The notes beneath the pieces were generated by a model. That model worked only from the letters and a program-made list of their open reading frames with translations, ran no database searches and was not told the origin of the DNA. A program made the position numbers and the translations under genes. A DNA stretch of 64,000 bases, from the NCBI RefSeq assembly GCF_019956415.1, contig NZ_JAHBDK010000020.1, positions 310,001-374,000 on the forward strand, in the 5' to 3' direction. This DNA comes from Pseudomonas sp. GL-B-19 (GTDB lineage: Bacteria; Pseudomonadota; Gammaproteobacteria; Pseudomonadales; Pseudomonadaceae). Of the stretch, positions 46,649 to 55,330 are shown piece by piece (positions within the stretch are counted from its first letter, which is position 1; each line of letters begins with the position of its first letter).

Positions 46649-48709
46649 ATGCCCCGTCTGGCTAAACACCTCGCCTGGTTTGCCGTGGCTGTTCTGGGAG
46701 CGTTTGCGCTAAGTGTCGTGGCCCTGCGCCGCGGCGAAGCGATAAACGCCCTCTGGATCGTAGTCGCAGCCGTCGCCATCTACCTCGTTGCCTACCGCTA
46801 TTACAGCCTGTTCATCGCCACCAAGGTGATGCAACTGGACCCCAATCGTGCCACGCCCGCGGTCATCAATAACGATGGCCTGGACTACGTGCCGACCAAT
46901 AAACACGTACTGTTCGGTCACCACTTCGCGGCCATTGCCGGCGCAGGGCCTCTGGTCGGGCCGGTGTTGGCAGCGCAAATGGGCTACCTGCCCGGTACGC
47001 TGTGGCTGATCGCCGGCGTCGTGCTGGCGGGGGCCGTTCAGGACTTCATGGTCCTGTTCATGTCGACTCGCCGTAACGGTCGTTCCCTGGGCGACATGGT
47101 CCGTGAAGAAATGGGCCGCATCCCCGGCACCATCGCGCTGTTTGGCTGCTTCCTGATCATGATCATCATCCTCGCGGTGCTGGCGCTGATCGTGGTCAAG
47201 GCCTTGGCCGAGAGCCCATGGGGCATTTTCACGGTGATGGCGACCATCCCGATTGCGATGTTCATGGGCATCTACATGCGTTACATCCGCCCGGGCCGCA
47301 TCGGTGAAATCTCTGTGGTCGGCGTGCTGTTGCTGCTGGGTTCGATCTGGCTCGGTGGGCAGATTGCTGCTGACCCGGTCTGGGCCAAGGCCTTCACCTT
47401 CACCGGGATTCAGATCACCTGGATGTTGATTGGCTACGGTTTTGTCGCAGCGGTACTTCCGGTATGGCTGATTCTAGCCCCGCGTGACTACCTGTCGACG
47501 TTCCTGAAAATCGGTACCATCGTCGCCTTGGCCATCGGCATTCTGGTGACCATGCCCGATCTGAAAATGCCGGCGCTGACCCAGTTCATCGACGGTACGG
47601 GTCCGGTGTGGAAAGGTGGCTTGTTCCCGTTCCTGTTCATCACCATCGCCTGTGGCGCGGTCTCGGGTTTCCATGCGCTGATTGCTTCCGGCACCACGCC
47701 GAAGCTGTTGGCCAGTGAAGGTCATGCCCGTTACATCGGTTACGGTGGCATGTTGATGGAATCGTTCGTCGCCATCATGGCCATGGTTGCCGCCTCGGTG
47801 ATCGAGCCAGGCGTGTACTTTGCGATGAACAGCCCGGCGGCGCTTGTCGGCGCTGATGCTGTTTCGGTCGCTCAAACCGTCAGCAGCTGGGGCTTTGCCA
47901 TTACCCCGGAAGCCCTGCAAGCGGTGGCCAAAGACATCGGCGAAACCACTATCCTGGCCCGTGCCGGCGGCGCGCCGACCCTGGCAGTCGGTATCGCGCA
48001 GATCCTGCACCACGTCTTGCCGGGTGAAAACACCATGGCGTTCTGGTACCACTTCGCGATCCTGTTTGAAGCGCTGTTCATCCTGACAGCCGTTGATGCC
48101 GGCACCCGTGCCGGTCGTTTCATGCTCCAGGATTTGCTCGGCTCCTTCGTGCCGGCACTGAAGCGCACCGATTCCTGGACCGCGAACCTGATCGCCACCG
48201 CCGGTTGCGTGGCGATGTGGGGTTACTTGCTCTATCAAGGCGTAATCGACCCATTGGGCGGCATCAACACCTTGTGGCCACTGTTCGGCATCTCCAACCA
48301 GATGTTGGCCGGTATCGCGCTGATGTTGGCGACCGTTGTGCTGATCAAGATGAAGCGCCAGCGTTATGTGTGGGTCACCATGCTGCCGGCAGTCTGGCTG
48401 CTGATCTGCACCGTGACCGCGGGCTTCATCAAACTGTTCGACGCCAACCCGGCCATTGGTTTCCTGGCCCTGGCCAAGAAGTACAGCGATGCACTGGCCA
48501 ACGGTCAGGTGCTGGCGCCAGCGAAGAGCATTGATCAGATGCAGCATGTGATCTACAACGCCTACACCAACGCAACGCTGACGGCGCTGTTTCTGTTCGT
48601 GGTCTTCAGCATTCTGTTCTTTGCCCTCAAGGTCGGTATCGCCGCCTGGGGTACCAAAGAACGCACGGATAAAGAAGCGCCATTCCAGGCCATTCCGCAT
48701 GTTCAATGA
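46649..48709 (+). CDS. cstA: Carbon starvation protein A / pyruvate-type transporter
   Basis: 686 residues with about 16-18 membrane helices. The family signatures are present: [20 protein letters not shown] near the N-terminus, [17 protein letters not shown] in the middle and [17 protein letters not shown] later. CstA and BtsT import pyruvate and possibly peptides in E. coli. The gene overlaps the small YbdD-type gene by 11 bases, the usual arrangement. A two-component system is transcribed divergently. Confidence 0.9.
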   Translation: MPRLAKHLAWFAVAVLGAFALSVVALRRGEAINALWIVVAAVAIYLVAYRYYSLFIATKVMQLDPNRATPAVINNDGLDYVPTNKHVLFGHHFAAIAGAGPLVGPVLAAQMGYLPGTLWLIAGVVLAGAVQDFMVLFMSTRRNGRSLGDMVREEMGRIPGTIALFGCFLIMIIILAVLALIVVKALAESPWGIFTVMATIPIAMFMGIYMRYIRPGRIGEISVVGVLLLLGSIWLGGQIAADPVWAKAFTFTGIQITWMLIGYGFVAAVLPVWLILAPRDYLSTFLKIGTIVALAIGILVTMPDLKMPALTQFIDGTGPVWKGGLFPFLFITIACGAVSGFHALIASGTTPKLLASEGHARYIGYGGMLMESFVAIMAMVAASVIEPGVYFAMNSPAALVGADAVSVAQTVSSWGFAITPEALQAVAKDIGETTILARAGGAPTLAVGIAQILHHVLPGENTMAFWYHFAILFEALFILTAVDAGTRAGRFMLQDLLGSFVPALKRTDSWTANLIATAGCVAMWGYLLYQGVIDPLGGINTLWPLFGISNQMLAGIALMLATVVLIKMKRQRYVWVTMLPAVWLLICTVTAGFIKLFDANPAIGFLALAKKYSDALANGQVLAPAKSIDQMQHVIYNAYTNATLTALFLFVVFSILFFALKVGIAAWGTKERTDKEAPFQAIPHVQ

Positions 48710-48899
48710 CCTGAGTCGCCTCGGTAAATACCTCGGTCAGGCCGCGCGCCTGATGGTCGGCATGCCGGATTACGACACCTACGTCGAGCACATGCAGAAT
48801 AAGCACCCGGACAAACCGGTGATGAGCTACGAAGTGTTCTTCAGGGAACGCCAGGAAGCCCGTTACGGGGGAGGGAACGGACAGACGCGCTGCTGTTGA
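48699..48899 (+). CDS. YbdD/YjiX-family small protein
   Basis: 66 residues. The family core is visible: [20 protein letters not shown] and [21 protein letters not shown], ending with a Cys pair. Such proteins are encoded directly after cstA or btsT in many proteobacteria and probably assist the transporter. The start overlaps the cstA end. The last 23 codons are repeated at 49681-49751 as part of a scar. Confidence 0.85.
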   Translation: MFNDLSRLGKYLGQAARLMVGMPDYDTYVEHMQNKHPDKPVMSYEVFFRERQEARYGGGNGQTRCC

Positions 48900-48905
48900 T
48901 TGCCT
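48831..48905. repeat. 75-bp direct repeat, copy A (3' end of YbdD-like gene)
   Basis: Identical to 49681-49755 at 72 of 75 positions, offset exactly 850 bp. It covers the last 23 codons of the YbdD-like gene, its stop codon and six further bases. Confidence 0.9.
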
Positions 48906-48914
48906 TTGAGTAAA

Positions 48915-48948
48915 TAAAAAACCCGGCCTGTGTGAGGCCGGGTTTTTT
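48915..48948 (+). terminator. Rho-independent terminator of the cstA operon
   Basis: AAACCCGGCCT, loop GTGTG, AGGCCGGGTTT with A and T runs on both sides. Confidence 0.92.
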
Positions 48949-49219
48949 ATTGTTCACGTGATCCATCGGATGAACTTTTACGCCCACCGAATGAAACGTG
49001 ATAAGCCATGCCAGCAGTCGGCGGGTCGACCATCACCATCCCTGTGCAGGCAGGAGCTGAAAAACCACCGTTCGTCGAAACTGTAATTTCTGACAGTAGC
49101 CAGCCATCTGCGTGTGAAGCCTTAATTGCTCCGGAGTCAAATAAACCGACTTCACAAAAAATGCTGCTTCAAAAGGGTGTTTATCAAACAGTTTTATATA
49201 CCAACAGAAGGATTTAGGC
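48949..49219. other. Inserted segment, left part, with possible gene fragment
   Basis: About 270 bases behind the terminator and inside the duplicated borders. An open stretch from 49008 to 49217 begins MPAVGGSTITIPVQAG and could be the broken beginning of a larger protein, but it has no good ribosome binding site. Nothing else is evident. Confidence 0.3.
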
Positions 49220-49570
49220 ATGAACAGGCAAGCGGTTGAACTAATTAGGCCCCGTGTGATGGAGGCAGTTAGTGGAACTCTCTATGTCTCGAAACTAGGT
49301 ACAGACGCTCACGGAATGGTTCCTTACTACGAGAACGGGGCGGTAGGTCGGCAAGTCGAGTTTATTGTTAAGCCCTCCTACGGCAAATCTTGGGAATATC
49401 TGACCACATTAACAATTGATGATCTGAATAGAGCCCTCTCTGTCCATATTCCGAAAAGCGTTTTTGAGGGCGATCTGGGCCTAAACGCTACTGCCACTGT
49501 GTCTTACATAATCAAAGATTTCGGCAACGAAATGGAATCCGAAAAACTTGTGTTCGACGTCAAAGAGTAA
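49220..49570 (+). CDS. Single Ig-like-repeat-type protein, hypothetical
   Basis: 116 residues without signal peptide. The sequence RVMEAVSGTLYVSK, MVPYYENGAVGRQVEF and IPKSVFEGDLG follows the pattern of repeat domains (P-V-EA-G-L, VP-Y-G, DxV, VPK) found in large Pseudomonas repeat proteins, so it looks like one such domain standing alone, perhaps the remnant of a longer gene. AAGGATT precedes the ATG. The composition is visibly more A/T-rich than the neighbours. It is flanked by the 75-bp direct repeats. Confidence 0.6.
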   Translation: MNRQAVELIRPRVMEAVSGTLYVSKLGTDAHGMVPYYENGAVGRQVEFIVKPSYGKSWEYLTTLTIDDLNRALSVHIPKSVFEGDLGLNATATVSYIIKDFGNEMESEKLVFDVKE

Positions 49571-49680
49571 TGAGTTGAGCATCAGCGCTGCGTCTGCGCC
49601 TCTTCTCGGGAATCGCGCAGCCGTTCGCGCTGTTGGTCAGGTGCCGACCCATGGCTGCACGGGCTAGGTCCGCATCCTGA

Positions 49681-49751
49681 GAAGTGTTCTTCAGGGAACT
49701 CCAGGAAGCCCGTTACGGGGGAGGAAACGGACAGACGCGTTGCTGTTGATT
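49681..49751 (+). pseudogene. YbdD-like gene fragment (last 23 codons)
   Basis: Reads in frame [17 protein letters not shown] to a stop, with no start or N-terminal part. It is a remnant from duplication of the gene end at 48831-48899. Confidence 0.8.
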
Positions 49752-49755
49752 GCCT
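49681..49755. repeat. 75-bp direct repeat, copy B
   Basis: Repeats the final 23 codons and stop of the YbdD-like gene. Of three differences, two are silent in that reading frame and one changes Arg to Leu. A TGA lies immediately before it, so it is not translated as part of a longer gene. Confidence 0.9.
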
Positions 49756-49767
49756 GATGAGCACCTA

Positions 49768-49797
49768 AAAAAACCGGCCGATGAGGCTGGTTTTTTT
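49768..49797 (+). terminator. Terminator behind repeat copy B
   Basis: AAAACCGGCC, loop GATG, AGGCTGGTT then seven T. It sits at the same distance from repeat B as the cstA terminator does from repeat A and looks like a diverged copy. Confidence 0.75.
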
Positions 49798-49913
49798 ATG
49801 CTCGCAGTCGAGCACAACAACGGCCATCCGCCGAAATCTGACAACCGTTCATCGGTGAACTACGCTGCGGTACGAACCTCCGTCCTGAATTTTGTGAAGT
49901 AAGGGAATGACAC

Positions 49914-51530
49914 ATGCGCAGCAGTCGGCTCGCGATTTTGATGGCTGTATTCGGGATGTTCTGGTCGGTGCTCCTATGGGCTGAAGACGTATCAACAGCG
50001 GTCGATTCTGCTTCTGCCGTTGAACTGAAAGTAGCCAATCGCAGCATTATGGTGTTTCGCGCGACGCTGCTCGGCGAAGCGCCGGCGACGCGGGTCAAGC
50101 GTGCCAAAGCGGTGATCAGCGAAGCGCTGGAGGAAGTGGACGATCTGAACGTGACCGTCGACCCGATCCAGAACAGTTACCTGGTGCTATTAGGAACCCG
50201 GCGTGCCTTTATCGTTTCCCCCCACGATGTCGACAACGTGGAGTTCACCTCAGTGCAGGATGCTGCCTACAGTGCGGCCGCAAAGCTGCGTCAGGTGGTG
50301 GCTGAAACCCAGGAAGCACGCAGCCTGCGCTTGATACTGCGGGCCGCGGCCGCGGGGGCATTGGCTACAGTCATCTATGGGGCATTGCTCTGGGGCATGG
50401 CGTATCTGCGGCGACGCATGATGATGAAACTGCCCGAGCTGATGGATCGGCATACCCAGGCGTTGAAAGTAGGGCGTGTCCAACTGGTCGACGCCAATTA
50501 CTTGTACCCGCTGGTCACCCGTCTGCTGGAGGCGTTGCGCTGGGCCATCGTGTTGCTGCTCACGTATGAGTGGCTTGGGTTTGTCCTGTCGCGTTTCCCC
50601 TATACCCGACCATGGGGCGAAAGCCTCAACAATTACCTGCTGGAAGTTGCCGACTATTTGCTGCAAGGGATCGTCGGTGCCATACCCGGTATGGGCGTTG
50701 CGCTGGCCATCTTTTTCATCGCACGGGGTGCAACCGCGTTCAGTCGCCGGATTCTGCGACGCATGGCCGCCCCCGGCACACTCAGTTGGCTGAACGCCGA
50801 AACCCTGCAACCCACTCAGCGCCTGACATCGCTGGCGATCTGGTTGTTTGCCCTGGCCATGGCCTATCCCTATTTACCGGGCGCCGGCACCGATGCTTTT
50901 AAAGGCTTATCGGTACTGATCGGTCTGATGATTTCTCTGGGCGCTTCCAGCGTAGTCGGCCAGGCCGCCGCCGGGTTGATCCTGACGTACACTCGCACGA
51001 TACGTCCCGGTGAGTTCGTGCGTATCGGCGAGTACGAAGGCACAGTGACGGAGCTGGGCATGTTCACCACGCGTATTCGCACCGGTTTGGGCGAAGTGTT
51101 GACGCTGCCCAATTCGATGATCACCGGCACGGTCACCAAGAACTACTCGCGAACCGTACAAGGCCCAGGCTATGTGGTCGATACCGTCGTCACCATCGGT
51201 TACGACACGCCTTGGCGGCAGGTCGAGGCCATGTTGCTGGAAGCGGCCAGACGCACCCCTGGCGTCCTCGAAGTACCGCCGGCGCAGGTGTTTCAAACCG
51301 CGTTGTCGGATTTTTATCCCGAGTATCGCCTGGTGGCCCAGGCCATTCCCAGTCAGCCTCGGCCGCGCGCCGTTTTGCTGAGTATGCTGCACGCCAACAT
51401 TCAGGATGTGTTCAACGAACACGGCGTACAGATCATGTCGCCGCACTATTTGGGCGATCCCAAGGATGAAAAATGGGTGCCCAGAGACAAGTGGTTTACG
51501 GCGCCGGCGCAAGAACCGAAGGAGCGTTGA
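49914..51530 (+). CDS. MscS-family mechanosensitive channel
   Basis: 538 residues: signal peptide (about 1-22), a periplasmic alpha/beta domain (about 35-120), about five membrane segments, and a C-terminal MscS core (ISLGASSVVGQAAAGLILTY, IRPGEFVRIGEYEGTVTEL, LTLPNSMITGTVTKNYS). This belongs to the medium-length MscS branch and differs from the 794-residue channel at 37508-39892. It is transcribed alone, with AAGGGAATG near the ATG. Confidence 0.86.
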   Translation: MRSSRLAILMAVFGMFWSVLLWAEDVSTAVDSASAVELKVANRSIMVFRATLLGEAPATRVKRAKAVISEALEEVDDLNVTVDPIQNSYLVLLGTRRAFIVSPHDVDNVEFTSVQDAAYSAAAKLRQVVAETQEARSLRLILRAAAAGALATVIYGALLWGMAYLRRRMMMKLPELMDRHTQALKVGRVQLVDANYLYPLVTRLLEALRWAIVLLLTYEWLGFVLSRFPYTRPWGESLNNYLLEVADYLLQGIVGAIPGMGVALAIFFIARGATAFSRRILRRMAAPGTLSWLNAETLQPTQRLTSLAIWLFALAMAYPYLPGAGTDAFKGLSVLIGLMISLGASSVVGQAAAGLILTYTRTIRPGEFVRIGEYEGTVTELGMFTTRIRTGLGEVLTLPNSMITGTVTKNYSRTVQGPGYVVDTVVTIGYDTPWRQVEAMLLEAARRTPGVLEVPPAQVFQTALSDFYPEYRLVAQAIPSQPRPRAVLLSMLHANIQDVFNEHGVQIMSPHYLGDPKDEKWVPRDKWFTAPAQEPKER

Positions 51531-51616
51531 TACCGCTGGACATTGTGACGGCAAACCCTTTTTACATTCGGGGTCGAGGCATCACCGAGGGCTGGAGTTG
51601 CTGGTGCGGGTGGACG

Positions 51617-52522
51617 CTATGGCAGTGCATAGACCTTGAACAGCTTTCTGGTCGTTTCGCTGGCGCCTTCCAGGTACTTGTCGTACGCCTGTTCAATCTC
51701 GCCGGATCGGTACATTTCACTCAGCGTGGTGTCGACCAGCAGACGGAAGTCTTCATCTTCACGCTGCACCGCCATGGCCGTCGGGGCGTACTCGAAAATT
51801 CGTTGCAACAGGAGCAGATTGCCGGTGGGGTAATGGCTGTCGAGGAGGTTCCTGAGCAGCATCCGTTCGCTGAACATGGCATCCGCTTTACCTTCGGCGA
51901 CCAATTCCAGGCCAGCGGCGGTGGTGTCGACCGTGATCAATGTGGCGACCACGCCGAGCAAGCGCATCTGCTGGCGTATCCACGCCTCGGTCACGCCGCC
52001 TTTCGTGGTGACATAGGTCTGGTTGGTCAGTCCATGGTTGACGGTTGCACGCCAGGTCGGTCCGGTATGGGCGACTTTGCCGTTGAGCACATCCAGCAGC
52101 GGTGCCGGGGCATCCTGGTGCACCACCACCGAAAGGCCGGCCGTGTAAATCGGCACCGAGTAGCTCACTGACTTGCGTCGCTCAAGTGTCCGCGGTGTCG
52201 GCGTGCAGAGGATGTCGACCTTACTCGAACTGACGGCACTGATCTCATCAGCGGCGGCGACGGCCTGGTAACGCACCTGTAAATCAGGCAACCCCAGCTC
52301 GGCCTTGACCTTGTCGGCGATTTTTTCGCAAAGACCGATCGCATACCCCTGGACCTTGTCACCTTCTTTGAAGCTGAAAGGGGCGAAATCCGGCAGGTAG
52401 CCGAGGGTCAACGTATTGCTCGAACGCACGCGTTCAAGGGTGTTGGCACCGGCCAAAAGCGGCACCATCAGCAGCAGGCAGGCAAACAGGCGTGCGGTGG
52501 TTTTGGTTCGTTGTACGTTCAT
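51617..52522 (-). CDS. Amino-acid-type periplasmic solute-binding protein
   Basis: 301 residues with a signal peptide (cleavage after AGA, about residue 26) and the family-3 binding-protein fold: LTLGYLPDFAPFSF, KVQGYAIGLCEKIADKV, KADAMFSERMLLRNLL. It probably binds an amino acid or a related cation. No ABC transporter genes are adjacent; it follows a PotE-like antiporter gene after 48 bases on the same strand, so the two may share a substrate. It may also be a signalling rather than transport receptor. Confidence 0.83.
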   Translation of the reverse strand: MNVQRTKTTARLFACLLLMVPLLAGANTLERVRSSNTLTLGYLPDFAPFSFKEGDKVQGYAIGLCEKIADKVKAELGLPDLQVRYQAVAAADEISAVSSSKVDILCTPTPRTLERRKSVSYSVPIYTAGLSVVVHQDAPAPLLDVLNGKVAHTGPTWRATVNHGLTNQTYVTTKGGVTEAWIRQQMRLLGVVATLITVDTTAAGLELVAEGKADAMFSERMLLRNLLDSHYPTGNLLLLQRIFEYAPTAMAVQREDEDFRLLVDTTLSEMYRSGEIEQAYDKYLEGASETTRKLFKVYALP

Positions 52523-52570
52523 GTCCCGATTCCCCGTGTGCAGATATCAGTGCTGTCCAGAAAACCACGC

Positions 52571-53911
52571 CTATGGATTGTCGGCCTTGGCTTGAGCGGT
52601 TGCCGACACAACGGCAAAGCGCTTGGCGAGCACGCCGTAGAGCGGGTAGCCGAACACCAGGACAAGGGCGCCGCCGAACACGGCGTCCTTGCCACAGGCA
52701 TGTAGGGCGTACAACGAATAGGCGACCGCGATCAGCAGCGCCGGGGTATTACGCAGGTAGACCTTCGGCGGCACCGAGGCCTTGTACATCATGACCAGCA
52801 GCCCGGTAAGCGCCGTCACATAGGGGATCAGGTTGGTCACGGCGGCAAGATTGACCAGTTTGCCAAACTGGGCGCTGGCATTGGGTGAAATGGTCGACAA
52901 GGCCATCAGTGTCTGCAACACACCACAGGCGAGCATGCCCATGAGGGGGGCATTGCGGGCGTTGACCTTGCTGAACAGTTTCGGAAACATCCCTTGGTCG
53001 GCCGTCATCTTCGCCGTTTGCGCCAGCGTGAACTGCCACCCCAACAGCGACCCGACACACGCCATCACTGCCAGCGCCATGATGATATTGCCAACCATGG
53101 GGTTGAACATTTGCGCGTAGACAAGTGCGAAGGGCGCCGAAGCGTTGGCCAGTTCGGCATTGGGGATGATGCCCTGGATGACGGTCGTCGACAGCACATA
53201 GACCACGGCCGCGCCCAGTGTGCCGAACAGGCAGGCGAGCGGTACGGTGCGCTTGGGATTCTCCACCGCATCGGAGGCTTGGGCCGCGGACTCCATGCCC
53301 AGAAAAGCCCAGAGGGTCAGCGGAATTGCCTTGCTGATCGCTTCGGAGTTGGTGAGGTTGTTCGGGTTCCAGGCGGAAAGCAGGACATCAGACTTGAACC
53401 AGAACCAGCCAATAATGCTCAGGCCCGCTACCGGGATGATCACTCCCCAGACGGTAATTGCCCCGATCTTGCCGGTGATGCCGGGGCCGCCGAAGTTGGC
53501 CACGGTGGTTAACCACAGCAGGCCCACCGTACCGATGAACAGGGGAATTGCGCCGCTACCCAGCCAAGGCAGGAACGAGGTCATGTAACCCACGGCGGAG
53601 ATGGCGACGGCGACGTTGGCAATGGCCAGCGACAGGATGTACAGATAGGAACAGAGGAAGAATCCTGATTTGCCATGCGCCTCTTCGGTGTAGGCGGACA
53701 ATCCGCCTGAGCGCTGACAGTAAATGCCGCACTGCGAAAAGCAGTAAGCAATCGCCATGGAGCCCACGGCCGTGACGATCCATGACAACAATGAAATGGC
53801 CCCGAGTTGAGCCATGCTCGTCGGCAGCATGATGATGCCCGACCCCATCATGTTGACCATCACCAATGTGGTGAGCCCCACGAGGCTCATTTTTTTGCTT
53901 GAGTCGGCCAT
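52571..53911 (-). CDS. Basic amino acid/polyamine antiporter (PotE/AdiC-like, APC family)
   Basis: 446 residues with twelve predicted membrane helices. The first helix has the APC signature MMGSGIIMLPTSMA and the sixth has ALWAFLGMESAAQASD-like sequence (LTLWAFLGMESAAQASDAVE), both typical of PotE and related antiporters. These exchange putrescine for ornithine, or other basic amino acids for their amines. Which pair is used here cannot be told. It precedes the binding-protein gene on the same strand and diverges from the K+ channel gene. Confidence 0.87.
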   Translation of the reverse strand: MADSSKKMSLVGLTTLVMVNMMGSGIIMLPTSMAQLGAISLLSWIVTAVGSMAIAYCFSQCGIYCQRSGGLSAYTEEAHGKSGFFLCSYLYILSLAIANVAVAISAVGYMTSFLPWLGSGAIPLFIGTVGLLWLTTVANFGGPGITGKIGAITVWGVIIPVAGLSIIGWFWFKSDVLLSAWNPNNLTNSEAISKAIPLTLWAFLGMESAAQASDAVENPKRTVPLACLFGTLGAAVVYVLSTTVIQGIIPNAELANASAPFALVYAQMFNPMVGNIIMALAVMACVGSLLGWQFTLAQTAKMTADQGMFPKLFSKVNARNAPLMGMLACGVLQTLMALSTISPNASAQFGKLVNLAAVTNLIPYVTALTGLLVMMYKASVPPKVYLRNTPALLIAVAYSLYALHACGKDAVFGGALVLVFGYPLYGVLAKRFAVVSATAQAKADNP

Positions 53912-54005
53912 CGAAATCTCCTTTTTTCACACTTGTGCCAAGCTGTCAGGTGTCGGTACCCACGCAATCAACTGTCGCCAACGTAAACCTCAGGAAACTC
54001 ATGAC

Positions 54006-54347
54006 ATGAAACGTTCTTTTGCAAAGCACGTCCGCAGAGAGTTTTACAAAACCGTGTGGTTTTACTTCCTTGTTGTCTGGCCGATTTTCTCCATCCTGTT
54101 GTTTACGATTGTGCTGTTCGGAATCATCATCGGCCAACTGGAAGGGTGGGGGCCGTTTGACGGCATCTACTTCGGATTCGTGACCGGCTTGACCATCGGA
54201 TACGGCGACCTGGTACCGAAAACGACCCTCGCGCGTATCCTTTCAGTTGCGCTCGGTTTCAACGGCGTGCTGATGACGGCTATCTTTGCGGCAATCAGTA
54301 TCAGGGCTATCGAAGAGACCACGCGAGCGGCCCAAGCAGAGGAATAG
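54006..54347 (+). CDS. Small two-helix potassium channel
   Basis: 113 residues: cytoplasmic N-terminus, membrane helix 1 (about 18-42), pore loop with selectivity filter TIGYGDL (about 65-71), and membrane helix 2 (about 75-100). This is the minimal KcsA-like pore design, without a regulatory domain. Assembly as a tetramer is expected. AGGAAA precedes the ATG. It lies between divergent potE-like and convergent ppk2 genes. Confidence 0.85.
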   Translation: MKRSFAKHVRREFYKTVWFYFLVVWPIFSILLFTIVLFGIIIGQLEGWGPFDGIYFGFVTGLTIGYGDLVPKTTLARILSVALGFNGVLMTAIFAAISIRAIEETTRAAQAEE

Positions 54348-54359
54348 GCCGTCGCATCG

Positions 54360-54385
54360 CGCTGAACCCTCAGTAGGGTTCAGCG
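54360..54385. terminator. Perfect hairpin between K+ channel and ppk2 genes
   Basis: CGCTGAACCC, loop TCAGTA, GGGTTCAGCG: ten-pair stem between convergent genes. It contains the ppk2 stop codon. There is no U run, so its action as a terminator is uncertain. Confidence 0.5.
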
Positions 54386-55188
54386 ATGTATTTGAACGGG
54401 TAGTTGGCGGCCTTGTAGCCACCGATTTTACGTTTGGGCAGAACAATTTTTTCTTGCTTGATTTTTTTGTAGGGAATGTTCTCCAGCAAGTGAGTCAGCA
54501 CGTTCAGCCGTACGGATTTCTTGTCTTCGGAGCGGGCGACATACCAGGGCGCCCATTCGCTGTCGGTGGCTTCGAACATATCGTCTCGGGCGCGGGTGTA
54601 GTCGTCCCAGCGGTTGTAGGATTTGATGTCCATTGGCGACAGTTTCCAGATCTTGCGCCCGTCGGTGATGCGTTCCTTGAGCCGCCGGGACTGCTCTTGC
54701 GGGCTGACTTCCAGCCAGTACTTGAACAGCAGCACGCCGGAGTGGACCATAAGACGTTCGAACATCGGCGTCACCGCCAAAAAGCTGTTCACCTGCTTCT
54801 CGTCGCAAAACCCCATGACCCGCTCGACGCCCGCGCGGTTGTACCAGCTGCGGTCGAAGATCACGACCTCACCGGCCGCCGGAAAGTGCGGCATGTAGCG
54901 CTGCAGGTACATCTGGCTTTTTTCTCGCTCGGACGGTGCCGGCAAGGCCACCACACGAAACACCCGAGGGCTGACGCGATCGGTCAGCGCCTTGATGGTG
55001 CCGCCCTTGCCAGCGCCATCGCGGCCTTCGAAAACCACCACCACCTTGGCCCCCGTGGCAACAACCCACTGCTGCAATTTGACCATCTCGACGTGCAGGG
55101 TCTTCAGCTGGGCTTCGTAGTCTTTGCGGCTCAGCCCGTCGGCTTTTTTGTCCGCGGAGTCGGCTATTTCACGATCATGTTTTTTCAT
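54370..55188 (-). CDS. ppk2: Polyphosphate kinase 2
   Basis: 272 residues of the one-domain PPK2 class. The Walker A motif is FEGRDGAGKGGT (about 52-63), Walker B is IFDRSWYNRAGVE (about 113-125), and the lid segment has conserved Arg residues. PPK2 transfers phosphate between polyphosphate and nucleoside phosphates. Members of this class usually act on nucleoside diphosphates. It is transcribed alone and converges with the K+ channel gene. Confidence 0.92.
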   Translation of the reverse strand: MKKHDREIADSADKKADGLSRKDYEAQLKTLHVEMVKLQQWVVATGAKVVVVFEGRDGAGKGGTIKALTDRVSPRVFRVVALPAPSEREKSQMYLQRYMPHFPAAGEVVIFDRSWYNRAGVERVMGFCDEKQVNSFLAVTPMFERLMVHSGVLLFKYWLEVSPQEQSRRLKERITDGRKIWKLSPMDIKSYNRWDDYTRARDDMFEATDSEWAPWYVARSEDKKSVRLNVLTHLLENIPYKKIKQEKIVLPKRKIGGYKAANYPFKYIAEPY

Positions 55189-55330
55189 CGTAATACTTCA
55201 ACCTCAGGGTGGCTTTGAATACGGTGCGTACCGGCTGGCAATTACCGCTACGACTTGCGAGTAAAGGGTAGTTCAATTTCCCAAGGGCAAGATGACGCAA
55301 GTCACCCGCCTGCCGGGCCGCGTGTGAAAA

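Larger units (their letters stand above)
49571..49913. other. Inserted segment, right part, with duplicated border
   Basis: 343 bases. It contains GC-rich sequence without a gene (49571-49680), repeat copy B (49681-49755), a second terminator (49768-49797) and the promoter region of the next MscS-type gene. Confidence 0.6.

Noticed and set aside
47474..48706. Long open frame (about 410 codons) opposite cstA
   Set aside because: His/Gln/Asp/Gly-rich translation without motif or ribosome binding site; a shadow of cstA.
48831..49755. Direct repeats as tRNA-type attachment sites
   Set aside because: The repeated sequence is protein-coding (end of the YbdD-like gene); no tRNA gene or integrase was found, so only a tentative insertion model is offered.
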